Below are positions 39,341 through 46,603 of a stretch of DNA of 64,000 nucleotides, piece after piece. The translations under genes and the position numbers were made by a program. This stretch comes from a virus. The DNA lies in the IMG/VR virus record IMGVR_UViG_3300027759_004177, positions 62,001-126,000 of that record; one strand, given 5' to 3'. The first letter of the stretch is position 1; every line of letters begins with the position of its first letter. The notes beneath the pieces were generated by a model that ran no database searches, was not told the DNA's origin, and worked only from the letters and a program-made list of their open reading frames with translations.

Positions 39341-39661
39341 ATGGACATTGTAAATTTAATAAACAAATATGGCTTTCCCATTGTGATGGCAGTGGGCATG
39401 GGCTACATCATCAAGTATGTGTGGGAATGGGCCACAAAAGAAGTCAAGCCTGTTATTTCGGATGCCAATACAGTTCTTATTGCTCTTATCGATCGCATCC
39501 GTATGCTAGACAATGACTTGATTCGTTTGAATCAAAAAGTCAATACTGTGTTACATCTACGCGGTAAGACCATTGAGTATGAACGTGTAGAAGCAGAAAA
39601 AGCCATCAATAAAATAGAAAAAACAGTCAACGACAAAGAAGCCACCGGCGGTAACGGATAA
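39341..39661 (+). CDS. small membrane protein, holin-like candidate B
   Basis: Protein of 106 aa. Helix GFPIVMAVGMGYIIKYVW near 10-28, then a long charged coiled coil (RIRMLDNDLIRLNQKVN, KAINKIEKTVND). Paralogue of 38760-39041. BhlA/UviB-like holins share this layout, but the family is not certain. Confidence 0.55.
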   Translation: MDIVNLINKYGFPIVMAVGMGYIIKYVWEWATKEVKPVISDANTVLIALIDRIRMLDNDLIRLNQKVNTVLHLRGKTIEYERVEAEKAINKIEKTVNDKEATGGNG

Positions 39662-39681
39662 TCCAATGGCTTATCAATAAA

Positions 39682-39703
39682 AGCCCCATAAGGGGCTTTT
39701 TTT
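39682..39703 (+). terminator. rho-independent terminator (bidirectional)
   Basis: AGCCCC/GGGGCT hairpin with A- and T-runs between convergent genes 39341-39661 and TerC. Confidence 0.9.
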
Positions 39704-40391
39704 ATGACTTGAACAAATATCGTTTATGTAAATGTAATCTTGCCTTGTTGTATTGAATGGCAGTAATAACTAGTGCTACTGCCCACGGTACAATGGCGGC
39801 GGCCCATGGAACAAGTCCTGCCCACCAACTAGCCATCAATGGTTCTTTCATTAACATCAACATGGCAACAGCAAACAATACAAATGATCCTACAAATACT
39901 GTATCTGGCCAACGCGATAGAATCTTACTGACCATAGTAGCACCAAACAGAATGATTGGTACACTAATTAACAAGCCAGCAATAACTAGAACAAAACTTC
40001 CGTTAGCGGCTGCGGCAATACCTAATGCGTTGTCTATGCCCATAACAGCATCGGCAACTACAATAGTACCAATTGCACCCCAGAATGTATCCTTAGCGTC
40101 AATGTTGTGTTCGCCGTGATCAAATACTAACTTCCACCCAATCCATATCAATGCCGCGGCACATATGGCACGCAGGCCTGGAATCATTAGTAGGTAGGTT
40201 AATGCTGCTACTGATACAAAGCGTATAGCAATAGCACCAAAGGTTCCCCAAAAGATTGCTTTTTTGCGTAAGTGGTCTGGTAATTTGTTAGCCGCCATTC
40301 CAATAACAAGAGCGTTATCACCGGCTAATACAATGTCTATCAAAATGATAGCGAGAAATGCCCAAAGGGCTTGAAGTGTAAAGAGTTCCAT
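39702..40391 (-). CDS. TerC/YjbE-family metal exporter
   Basis: Protein of 229 aa with seven predicted helices. Two acidic motifs in helices, DIVLAGDNALVIG near residue 19 and VMGIDNALGIA near 118, form the metal path in TerC proteins. Members export manganese. The yybP-ykoY riboswitch in its leader supports manganese control. Presumably inserted in the host inner membrane during infection, perhaps to load or clear Mn2+ for metalloenzymes. Confidence 0.9.
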   Translation of the reverse strand: MELFTLQALWAFLAIILIDIVLAGDNALVIGMAANKLPDHLRKKAIFWGTFGAIAIRFVSVAALTYLLMIPGLRAICAAALIWIGWKLVFDHGEHNIDAKDTFWGAIGTIVVADAVMGIDNALGIAAAANGSFVLVIAGLLISVPIILFGATMVSKILSRWPDTVFVGSFVLFAVAMLMLMKEPLMASWWAGLVPWAAAIVPWAVALVITAIQYNKARLHLHKRYLFKS

Positions 40392-40407
40392 AATCTTCCT
40401 TAAAAGT

Positions 40408-40500
40408 TATGGTCTCACCTCTTTGTCTATGCGCCGGATATTGTATATCGTGTTGACGACACTTAGAACCAGCACCTGCTGGTTGGTTACTCCCCACATG
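40408..40500 (-). promoter_or_regulatory. yybP-ykoY manganese riboswitch
   Basis: Minus-strand leader of TerC holds the family landmarks in order: GGGGAGTA (40495-40488), a strong CCAGCA/TGCTGG hairpin, CGTCAACA, CCGGCGCATAGACA and the closing GGTGAGACC (40419-40411). These are the conserved parts of yybP-ykoY, which binds Mn2+ and turns on exporter genes. The closing part is 20 bases from the TerC ATG, so control of translation or early termination are both possible. Confidence 0.85.
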
Positions 40501-40508
40501 TATTTATA
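40501..40508 (-). promoter_or_regulatory. late promoter TATAAATA (exact) for the TerC riboswitch
   Basis: Perfect match. Transcription would start about 6 bases on, at the first base of the riboswitch core. Confidence 0.65.
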
Positions 40509-40525
40509 TACAAATTTTCATTTAC

Positions 40526-40533
40526 AATAAATA
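40526..40533 (+). promoter_or_regulatory. late promoter word AATAAATA
   Basis: Four bases upstream of the desaturase B start codon. Confidence 0.5.
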
Positions 40534-40537
40534 TTAG

Positions 40538-41272
40538 ATGGGCTTATTAATATACATTCTGGTGATGACTCACATCACCATTGCTTGCGTTACTCTATAT
40601 CTACATAGAAGTCAAGCACACCGCGGCGTTAAATTTGATTCACGTGTTGAACACTTTATGCGTTTTTGGCTGTGGCTAACCACAGGCATGGTCACAAAAC
40701 AATGGGTAGCAACACATCGCAAGCATCACAGATTCACTGATGCCGACGGTGATCCACACAGCCCACATGTGTTTGGAATCTGGCAAGTATTCCTGTGTGG
40801 TGCATTTTACTATGCTGACGCTGCCAAAGACAAACAAATGGTTGAACAATACGGAGTAGGTACACCCGACGATTGGGTTGAAAAGAATATCTACACACCA
40901 TTTAACTTTGTGGGCATAGTGTTAATGTTTTTTATCAACTGTGCTATATTTGGTTGGGCATGGGGATGGTTACCTTGGTTATGGCAAATGATTTGGATTC
41001 CCTTATGGGCCGCAGGTGTCATCAACGGTTTTGGGCACTGGTGGGGATATCGCAACACACAGACCAAAGATTACTCAACCAACATTGTGCCGTGGGCATT
41101 CTTCATTGGCGGAGAAGAACTGCACAACAATCATCACGCAGATCCTGCTAGTGCTAAACTTAGTATGAAGCGGTGGGAATGGGATCTAGGCTGGACCTAT
41201 ATTAAACTTCTAAATCGATTTGGTCTTGCCACTGTCAAAAACCCTCAAATCGACAACGTGCCGGCCAATTAA
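40538..41272 (+). CDS. membrane fatty-acid desaturase (copy B)
   Basis: Protein of 244 aa. Histidine boxes HRSQAH, HRKHH and HNNHH, with FVGIVLMFFINCAIFGWAW and WIPLWAAGVINGFGHWWGYRN helices, as in bacterial delta-9 acyl desaturases. Paralogue of 11773-12471 but with longer HxxxxH-flanking matches to bacterial enzymes. Expected to desaturate membrane lipid acyl chains. Its last 63 bases overlap the convergent radical SAM gene. Confidence 0.88.
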   Translation: MGLLIYILVMTHITIACVTLYLHRSQAHRGVKFDSRVEHFMRFWLWLTTGMVTKQWVATHRKHHRFTDADGDPHSPHVFGIWQVFLCGAFYYADAAKDKQMVEQYGVGTPDDWVEKNIYTPFNFVGIVLMFFINCAIFGWAWGWLPWLWQMIWIPLWAAGVINGFGHWWGYRNTQTKDYSTNIVPWAFFIGGEELHNNHHADPASAKLSMKRWEWDLGWTYIKLLNRFGLATVKNPQIDNVPAN

Positions 41273-42328
41273 GTTTAAAAACTCCAGTTGTGATTCTGCC
41301 TTAGGCGCACAATATCCACAAGCACAAGTATCTTTAACACAACGTATTACAGGCATGCCTGTGGTAAACTGTTGTCGAACTGTGTCAATAATTGCTCGAT
41401 AGTTGTTGATGGTGCCAAGAGGCTCAACTCGTCCTGTGGTACTTGTTTTACAATCCTTGTTGGTGTACACCAGTCCAGTCAGTTGTTCTACAAATAAAAA
41501 ATACCAGTTGACACCGCACGACCAATCACGAAATCCTTGCCTTGGAACAAACGTAATAGCTTCTCGTAAGTTACCATTGGTACTTAACTTACGTCCACCA
41601 CAGCAGGCACGACCTTGTTCAATCATGTTTTTACTAGCATCAAAATCTGACTTACTCACCCAAAACATTTTCATGTAATCAACTTGTTGATCGTTGTACT
41701 TCCACTCTTTGCCCGCAGGGGTGTCTACTACTTTTGCCAAATAGTTGATATTGTGTTCTTTACAAAACTCAATTGCCTGTTCACTGTCTGACCATTTGGT
41801 GTTGTGCATCATAATGATTGCTTTACAAGGCTTGTTGGCCGACTTTAAGATCAACAAGTTATTGAAATATAGTTGTTGTTGCTTGGGCAAGCCTTCAGCA
41901 TGATAGCTCATTGAAAAATAATCCACTAACGGAACTATTTTACCAAACTGATTTTCGCCTACTACTCCGTTGGTTGTGCATGTAACAGTCAAGTGCCATT
42001 GATCCTCATAGGGTCGGTATTTGATTCTGACCTGCTCGAGTATTTCTACAATATCAGGATGGAACAGACTTTCGCCACCATACACATTTAAGATAACTTT
42101 ACGTTGACTGGGTTTGATATGTCGCATGTATTCGCTTACATACGCAAACATAAAATCTATACTTTGCAAACATTCTGCAAGTGGAGGGTGTTCTGTTGTG
42201 TTGTCGTGTTCAGTTGGACCACAATACGTGCAATCAAGATTACAGCGTTTGGTAACTTCCCAATCTAATAGAAAACTAGGGGTGTTGGTGGGATCCAAGG
42301 CAAAGGATATAGAACATACGTCAGACAT
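41210..42328 (-). CDS. radical SAM/SPASM enzyme (second)
   Basis: Protein of 372 aa. C-x3-C-x2-C cluster motif CNLDCTYC near residue 32, NVYGGESLFHP (GGE SAM motif) near 105, and a C-terminal SPASM-like Cys group (CKTSTT, CVKDTCACGYC). Not closely similar to 15487-16941. No cysteine-rich partner gene is adjacent; neighbours are a desaturase and a cyclase. Target unknown. Confidence 0.82.
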   Translation of the reverse strand: MSDVCSISFALDPTNTPSFLLDWEVTKRCNLDCTYCGPTEHDNTTEHPPLAECLQSIDFMFAYVSEYMRHIKPSQRKVILNVYGGESLFHPDIVEILEQVRIKYRPYEDQWHLTVTCTTNGVVGENQFGKIVPLVDYFSMSYHAEGLPKQQQLYFNNLLILKSANKPCKAIIMMHNTKWSDSEQAIEFCKEHNINYLAKVVDTPAGKEWKYNDQQVDYMKMFWVSKSDFDASKNMIEQGRACCGGRKLSTNGNLREAITFVPRQGFRDWSCGVNWYFLFVEQLTGLVYTNKDCKTSTTGRVEPLGTINNYRAIIDTVRQQFTTGMPVIRCVKDTCACGYCAPKAESQLEFLNLIGRHVVDLRVFDSGKTKSI

Positions 42329-42334
42329 AAGTTA

Positions 42335-42363
42335 AGTATAACAGAAAAAGGTTAAGGAATCAA
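42335..42363 (-). promoter_or_regulatory. sigma70-like promoter for the second SPASM gene
   Basis: TTGATT, 17 bases, TATACT on the minus strand. Confidence 0.55.
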
Positions 42364-42524
42364 CCGGGGCGACACAAATTGGATTTGGCACCGTTTAAAC
42401 TATACATACTGATCCACTTGTCGACTTCGCTGCCATATTCGGGCATACGGTACGGCAAGAAATACAACTGTAAAAACCACCATACATAATTATCAATATA
42501 AAAATCAATTAGGTTATTTCTCAT
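42360..42524 (-). CDS. 54-aa aromatic-rich small protein
   Basis: MRNNLIDFYIDNYVWWFLQLYFLPYRM.. amphipathic and aromatic N-terminus, polar C-terminus with one Cys. Overlaps the cyclase stop by 11 bases; ribosome site weak. It may bind the membrane. Function unknown. Confidence 0.5.
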   Translation of the reverse strand: MRNNLIDFYIDNYVWWFLQLYFLPYRMPEYGSEVDKWISMYSLNGAKSNLCRPG

Positions 42525-44565
42525 GAGCTATGAATTCCCCATTCCAGTTTGCTGGTAGGTCTTGTTGCTTCATAAAGTCGCAACGTTCAATCCATATCTT
42601 ATAGTACTTGTCCATTTGTCCACCAAAGTTGCCTGTTAACTTTTTGCACATGGCGGCCGCTTCATTGAATTTTTTCTGACGGTACAGGTCATGCATTACA
42701 TCGTGTGCTTCCTTGTCTTTGCTGTAATCTTCACCTCGAGTACGTAATACTGTATAGATTAAGTCTGCTACTGTCTTGCCTTTTGGTTGTAAGTTATCCA
42801 ACAGCAAGTAGAAGAAATCATCTTTAGTTCTGTTGTATGTTTCAGCACCGATAATGGCCAACACACCGTAAGCCTTACAACGTGCTTCTAGTCGGGCGGC
42901 TGTACTAACCATGTCACCCAAGATATCATAACTGTGTCGGTCGGTTGAACCCATCTCACCAATGAACCCAACACCTGTGTTACAGCCCCAGCCCATTGCA
43001 GCTGGCGGCAAGCCTTGTGCTTCCATTTCTTTGGTATAAGCATCTACAGCGTCTAACATTTCTAAACCTACTTTGACAATAGTTCTAGCATGATCAGGAT
43101 CGTCTATAGGCGCACCATGAATGTGCATACTTGCATCACCCACATACTTGATAACCATACCCCGGTTGTCCATGATAGGTTTTGAAATAGCATCCATGTA
43201 ACCGTTCATGTATTTGCCTAATCCGCCTACATCATCGCCATAGTGTTCGCCAATTGGTGTAAAGCCACGTAAGTCACTAAACATAACACTTACGTCTTTA
43301 CGCACACCACGTTTGATCAAGTCAGGATCTTTCTGTAACATCTCCACAACTTCTTTTGAACAGTAACCAGCAAACTGTTTCTTTATGGCTTGCTTTTGTA
43401 AGAACTCGCTTACAAACTTAACACCGTAAGCATGAAGGAGAATAACAGTGAGGCCGCCAGCAAGGGCAGTAATGTCAAATAGCCAAGCATTAGCCGTGTA
43501 AACGTACTGAGATACAGGATACAAAATACCAAGAGCGATAACACCAGTAGCAAGTCCAACATATACATACCTCGTTAAAAATAATAATACGATACCTAAA
43601 ACCACAATAGCAATGATCTCAGCACCATCGGCCCAGTCGGGTCTTGATATTGCTGGACGATCTTTGTTGGCAATAACTGTGCCTAATACTGCGGCCTGTA
43701 AATCTTGTGGTAACATTTCGCCCAGGCTTGTGGCTACAGGGTTTGCTAGACCTTGCGCCGACACACCAACAATAACGATTTCACCATCAAAGTCTCGGGG
43801 CAAGTTGGTTAGGCTATAACGCTCTGGTGTCAAGCTCCAGTCAATCCATATACGACTCAAGCTGTCTGTGGTCACAGGACCAAATGCTGGAATTCGCATT
43901 TTCTCAACACCCTGCTCATTGATTTTAACTTGGAAGGTTGAGTCGCCTGCAGCCACACGCATGACTTCCATGGCCAGGCTTGGATACAATCGACCGTTGT
44001 AAGCAACTACCAGTGGCATACGACGCACAACACCGTCAACTTCCGGAAACGTGTTAACAACACCAACTCCGGCAGCGGCCGTTTCTACACTGGGAATGTT
44101 AGCGATAAGCCCCGGATAGGTCACAAACGCATCTAAACCAAATGGTCCAATTACTGCTGATCCTGGAGCTCGTGGTTGATTTCTTGTCGTTGTTGATCCA
44201 ATGCTAGGAAGTACCGTTGGGTATTGTTTTAACGCTTGCACATACGCAGTATCTTGCCCCATACGGTCTTTATCTGGAGTAAGAATATTAAACACAACAA
44301 GACCAGCATTACGTCTGTAAAGGTCTCGAATAATGGCACCGTATGTATCACGGGAAAAAGGAAATTGCCCATATCGTTCTAATGCTTTCTCATCTATGTT
44401 TACTACACTGACCCCGATCGTTTCGGCAGGTCGGCTAGTAACAAGTGTATCGAAATAGCGTAGCCTTACGCTTTCAACAAACATAGGATCTGCAACACGC
44501 AAGCCCACAATGATTGCTAGTGTTAATAGAGCAGTCCAAGGACTGATTAAGATTTTTTTGAACAT
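42514..44565 (-). CDS. CHASE2-domain membrane adenylate cyclase
   Basis: Protein of 683 aa. N-terminal membrane helix, extracytoplasmic CHASE2 sensor (about 30-305), three membrane helices (about 316-380), then a class III cyclase domain (about 420-610). Metal Asp in MFSDLRGF (432) and YVGDAS (478); adenine-selecting Lys474 and Asp548 are present; Arg559 is in AARLE. The transition-state Asn normally in V-N-x-A-x-R is Ser (MVSTAARLE), so activity may be lowered. A tail of 70 residues looks TPR-like. Would make cAMP in response to a periplasmic signal. Confidence 0.88.
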   Translation of the reverse strand: MFKKILISPWTALLTLAIIVGLRVADPMFVESVRLRYFDTLVTSRPAETIGVSVVNIDEKALERYGQFPFSRDTYGAIIRDLYRRNAGLVVFNILTPDKDRMGQDTAYVQALKQYPTVLPSIGSTTTRNQPRAPGSAVIGPFGLDAFVTYPGLIANIPSVETAAAGVGVVNTFPEVDGVVRRMPLVVAYNGRLYPSLAMEVMRVAAGDSTFQVKINEQGVEKMRIPAFGPVTTDSLSRIWIDWSLTPERYSLTNLPRDFDGEIVIVGVSAQGLANPVATSLGEMLPQDLQAAVLGTVIANKDRPAISRPDWADGAEIIAIVVLGIVLLFLTRYVYVGLATGVIALGILYPVSQYVYTANAWLFDITALAGGLTVILLHAYGVKFVSEFLQKQAIKKQFAGYCSKEVVEMLQKDPDLIKRGVRKDVSVMFSDLRGFTPIGEHYGDDVGGLGKYMNGYMDAISKPIMDNRGMVIKYVGDASMHIHGAPIDDPDHARTIVKVGLEMLDAVDAYTKEMEAQGLPPAAMGWGCNTGVGFIGEMGSTDRHSYDILGDMVSTAARLEARCKAYGVLAIIGAETYNRTKDDFFYLLLDNLQPKGKTVADLIYTVLRTRGEDYSKDKEAHDVMHDLYRQKKFNEAAAMCKKLTGNFGGQMDKYYKIWIERCDFMKQQDLPANWNGEFIAHEK

Positions 44566-44569
44566 CAAG

Positions 44570-44577
44570 TATTTATT
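44570..44577 (-). promoter_or_regulatory. late promoter word AATAAATA inside a palindrome
   Basis: CAAGTA/TACTTG flank the ATAAA core, making a 17-base inverted repeat right at the cyclase start; could also bind a regulator. Confidence 0.5.
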
Positions 44578-45571
44578 ACTTGATCACTGCTAGATTGTCT
44601 TTGAAAATACGCCAGCATTCATCCCAGGTCCAACGTTGACTGGACTGTTTAACCACGCGACCGCTTAGTTTTAAACACTTTTCAACTGCTACCGCTAGGT
44701 CGTTGTCCATATAGCCGTTTATGCCATTTTCAATGATGTCTACGGGACCTTGTACAGGAAAGGCTGCTACAGGAGTACCTTGTGCCATGGCTTCAATCAT
44801 CACTAGACCAAAGGTGTCTGCTCGGCTGGGAAACACAAACACATCAGCTTGATTGTAATAATCAACCAGCTCCTGTCCTTGTTTGTAGCCCACAAACTTA
44901 GCAGAAGGTAGCAACCGACGTGCTTCAGACATGTACGGTCCGTCGCCTACTATAACTAGTGTGTACGCATCTTGTAAAGGAATTAAATCTATCAGACCTT
45001 TTTCAGCACTGACCCGACCCACATTGAGAACCATTGGCTTAGAACGATCATCACACCATTCCGCTGTGGGCTTGATATCTCTGCGTACACCCCGAGTCCA
45101 GATAACCATGCGTCCAAATCCGTGTGATTTTAAATCCGCTTCTATGGTCTTTGTTGTGACCAGCACACGATGACTGTTTTTGTGGAACCAACGCAAATAC
45201 CAGTAAGTTAAACTTTTAGGCACATGATACATTGTTTTTAAGAACTTGGGAAAGTCTGTGTGATAGCTGGTATTGTAAGGAATACTGTTACGTTCACACC
45301 ACCAACGAGCAAAAAAGCCTACAGGCCCTTCTGTAGCGATGTGTATATAATCTGGCTGTATCGCTTTAATTTTCTTACTGATACCGTGCGGCCAGCACAA
45401 GCGAACTTCAGGATAACCAGGGCAAGCAAAATTAGGGAACTGCCCGGGATCAAGATAAACAACACTATACCCGTCACGCCTAGCATGATCTTCCAAGTTT
45501 TTGAAAGTTGTGACCACGCCGTTGATTTGATCTGGGACATTGTCTGTTATGATCAAGATTGTTTTTGACAT
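44576..45571 (-). CDS. GT4-family glycosyltransferase
   Basis: Protein of 331 aa. N-terminal INGVVTTFKNL donor-loop region, then LNVGRVSAEKGL, VGDGPYMSEARRLLP and the E-x7-E nucleotide-sugar motif DTFGLVMIEAMAQGTPVAAF. Close in layout to alpha-mannosyl/glucosyl transferases acting on lipids. In bacteria this gene type often sits beside an LpxH-like phosphatase as here (45689-46480), so the pair was probably acquired together. Confidence 0.88.
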   Translation of the reverse strand: MSKTILIITDNVPDQINGVVTTFKNLEDHARRDGYSVVYLDPGQFPNFACPGYPEVRLCWPHGISKKIKAIQPDYIHIATEGPVGFFARWWCERNSIPYNTSYHTDFPKFLKTMYHVPKSLTYWYLRWFHKNSHRVLVTTKTIEADLKSHGFGRMVIWTRGVRRDIKPTAEWCDDRSKPMVLNVGRVSAEKGLIDLIPLQDAYTLVIVGDGPYMSEARRLLPSAKFVGYKQGQELVDYYNQADVFVFPSRADTFGLVMIEAMAQGTPVAAFPVQGPVDIIENGINGYMDNDLAVAVEKCLKLSGRVVKQSSQRWTWDECWRIFKDNLAVIK

Positions 45572-45726
45572 CGTGTACTTATTTTAAAATTATCAAATTT
45601 AAGCCAATATTGTACGGTGCTTTGAGCTCGCAAACATTCGGATTCGGTAGCAAATTCGATCGTTATTCGTCCTGGTATGTCTTGCGGATTATTCGTGTGA
45701 ACTGCCAGTAGTATCAGTATCCACAT
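45553..45726 (-). CDS. 57-aa small secreted or membrane protein
   Basis: MWILILLAVHTNNPQDIPGRITIEFATES.. short hydrophobic N-terminus, then a beta/helix unit with two Cys. AAGGCACATGAC ribosome site. Overlaps both neighbours (38 and 19 bases), filling the gap between the LpxH-like and GT4 genes. Function unknown. Confidence 0.55.
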   Translation of the reverse strand: MWILILLAVHTNNPQDIPGRITIEFATESECLRAQSTVQYWLKFDNFKISTRCQKQS

Positions 45727-46480
45727 TGTCATGTGCCTTTGTCCAAGTTACTATTTCCCACCTACCCGAGTGATGCTCAACCAGAGCAGTCATTGATTCG
45801 ACCCAGTCGCCATCATTCATATACACAATGCCATCTATCATCTTTATTTCTGCGTGATGTATGTGTCCACAGATCACACCATCAAAGCCACGTTTCTTAC
45901 AATATGTAGCTAGATTGGTTTCAAACTGAAACATAAAGTCTGCGGCTTTTTTGACACGGTGTTTGAGATACTTGCTTAAACTCCAGTAGCCAAATCCCAA
46001 CTTGTGTCTGATCCAATTAAATCTGCTGTTCCAATCTAATACCAGGTCGTACAGTTTATCGCCCAGGAAACTCAGCCAAGGGGCCAAACGTGTGATTCCA
46101 TCAAACAGGTCTCCGTGGGTGACCAAATATGTTTTGCCATCCGCCCCAATGTGTTCTGTTTGATTTGTTATTTCAACACGTCCAAATCCCATGCCATAAG
46201 GTATGAGTGGTCTCAGAAACTCGTCGTGGTTGCCGGCCACATAGATCACACGTGTGCCACGTTTGGCGTGTCCTAGGATTCTTCTGATTGCATTGGTGTG
46301 GCTTTGTTTCCATCGCCACTTGTTTTGTTGAATCTTCCAGGCGTCAATGATGTCGCCCACTAGATAAAGTGTTTCACAGGTGTTGTGTTTGAGAAAGTTG
46401 TTGAGTTGTTCGGCTTTGCAATCTCTGGTGCCAAAGTGTATGTCACTAATAAAAATTGAGCGATAAGTTTTGGCTGTCAT
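45689..46480 (-). CDS. UDP-2,3-diacylglucosamine diphosphatase-like phosphoesterase
   Basis: Protein of 263 aa. Metal motifs DIHFG near residue 12, GDIIDAW near 41, GNHDE near 75, THGD near 115 and CGHIHHAEIK near 195. The GDIIDAW and GHTH-like ends plus a basic helical insert (RFNWIRHKLGFGYWSLSKYLKHRVKK) match LpxH-type lipid A pathway enzymes. Expected at the inner membrane. Start at the second ATG, because the first overlaps the late promoter word. Confidence 0.82.
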   Translation of the reverse strand: MTAKTYRSIFISDIHFGTRDCKAEQLNNFLKHNTCETLYLVGDIIDAWKIQQNKWRWKQSHTNAIRRILGHAKRGTRVIYVAGNHDEFLRPLIPYGMGFGRVEITNQTEHIGADGKTYLVTHGDLFDGITRLAPWLSFLGDKLYDLVLDWNSRFNWIRHKLGFGYWSLSKYLKHRVKKAADFMFQFETNLATYCKKRGFDGVICGHIHHAEIKMIDGIVYMNDGDWVESMTALVEHHSGRWEIVTWTKAHDNVDTDTTGSSHE

Positions 46481-46485
46481 AACCA

Positions 46486-46493
46486 TATTTATC
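46486..46493 (-). promoter_or_regulatory. late promoter word GATAAATA
   Basis: Seven of eight bases of TATAAATA, 5 bases upstream of the chosen LpxH-like start. Confidence 0.5.
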
Positions 46494-46603
46494 GCTCAAT
46501 GTGTTGCAAAGATATTACAGAATTATTACTGGTTACGGGTTCCAGTGACACCCCATCTTTGTGTCCGCTAAGATTATTTAAGTCTTAGAATATTACGGTT
46601 GTG

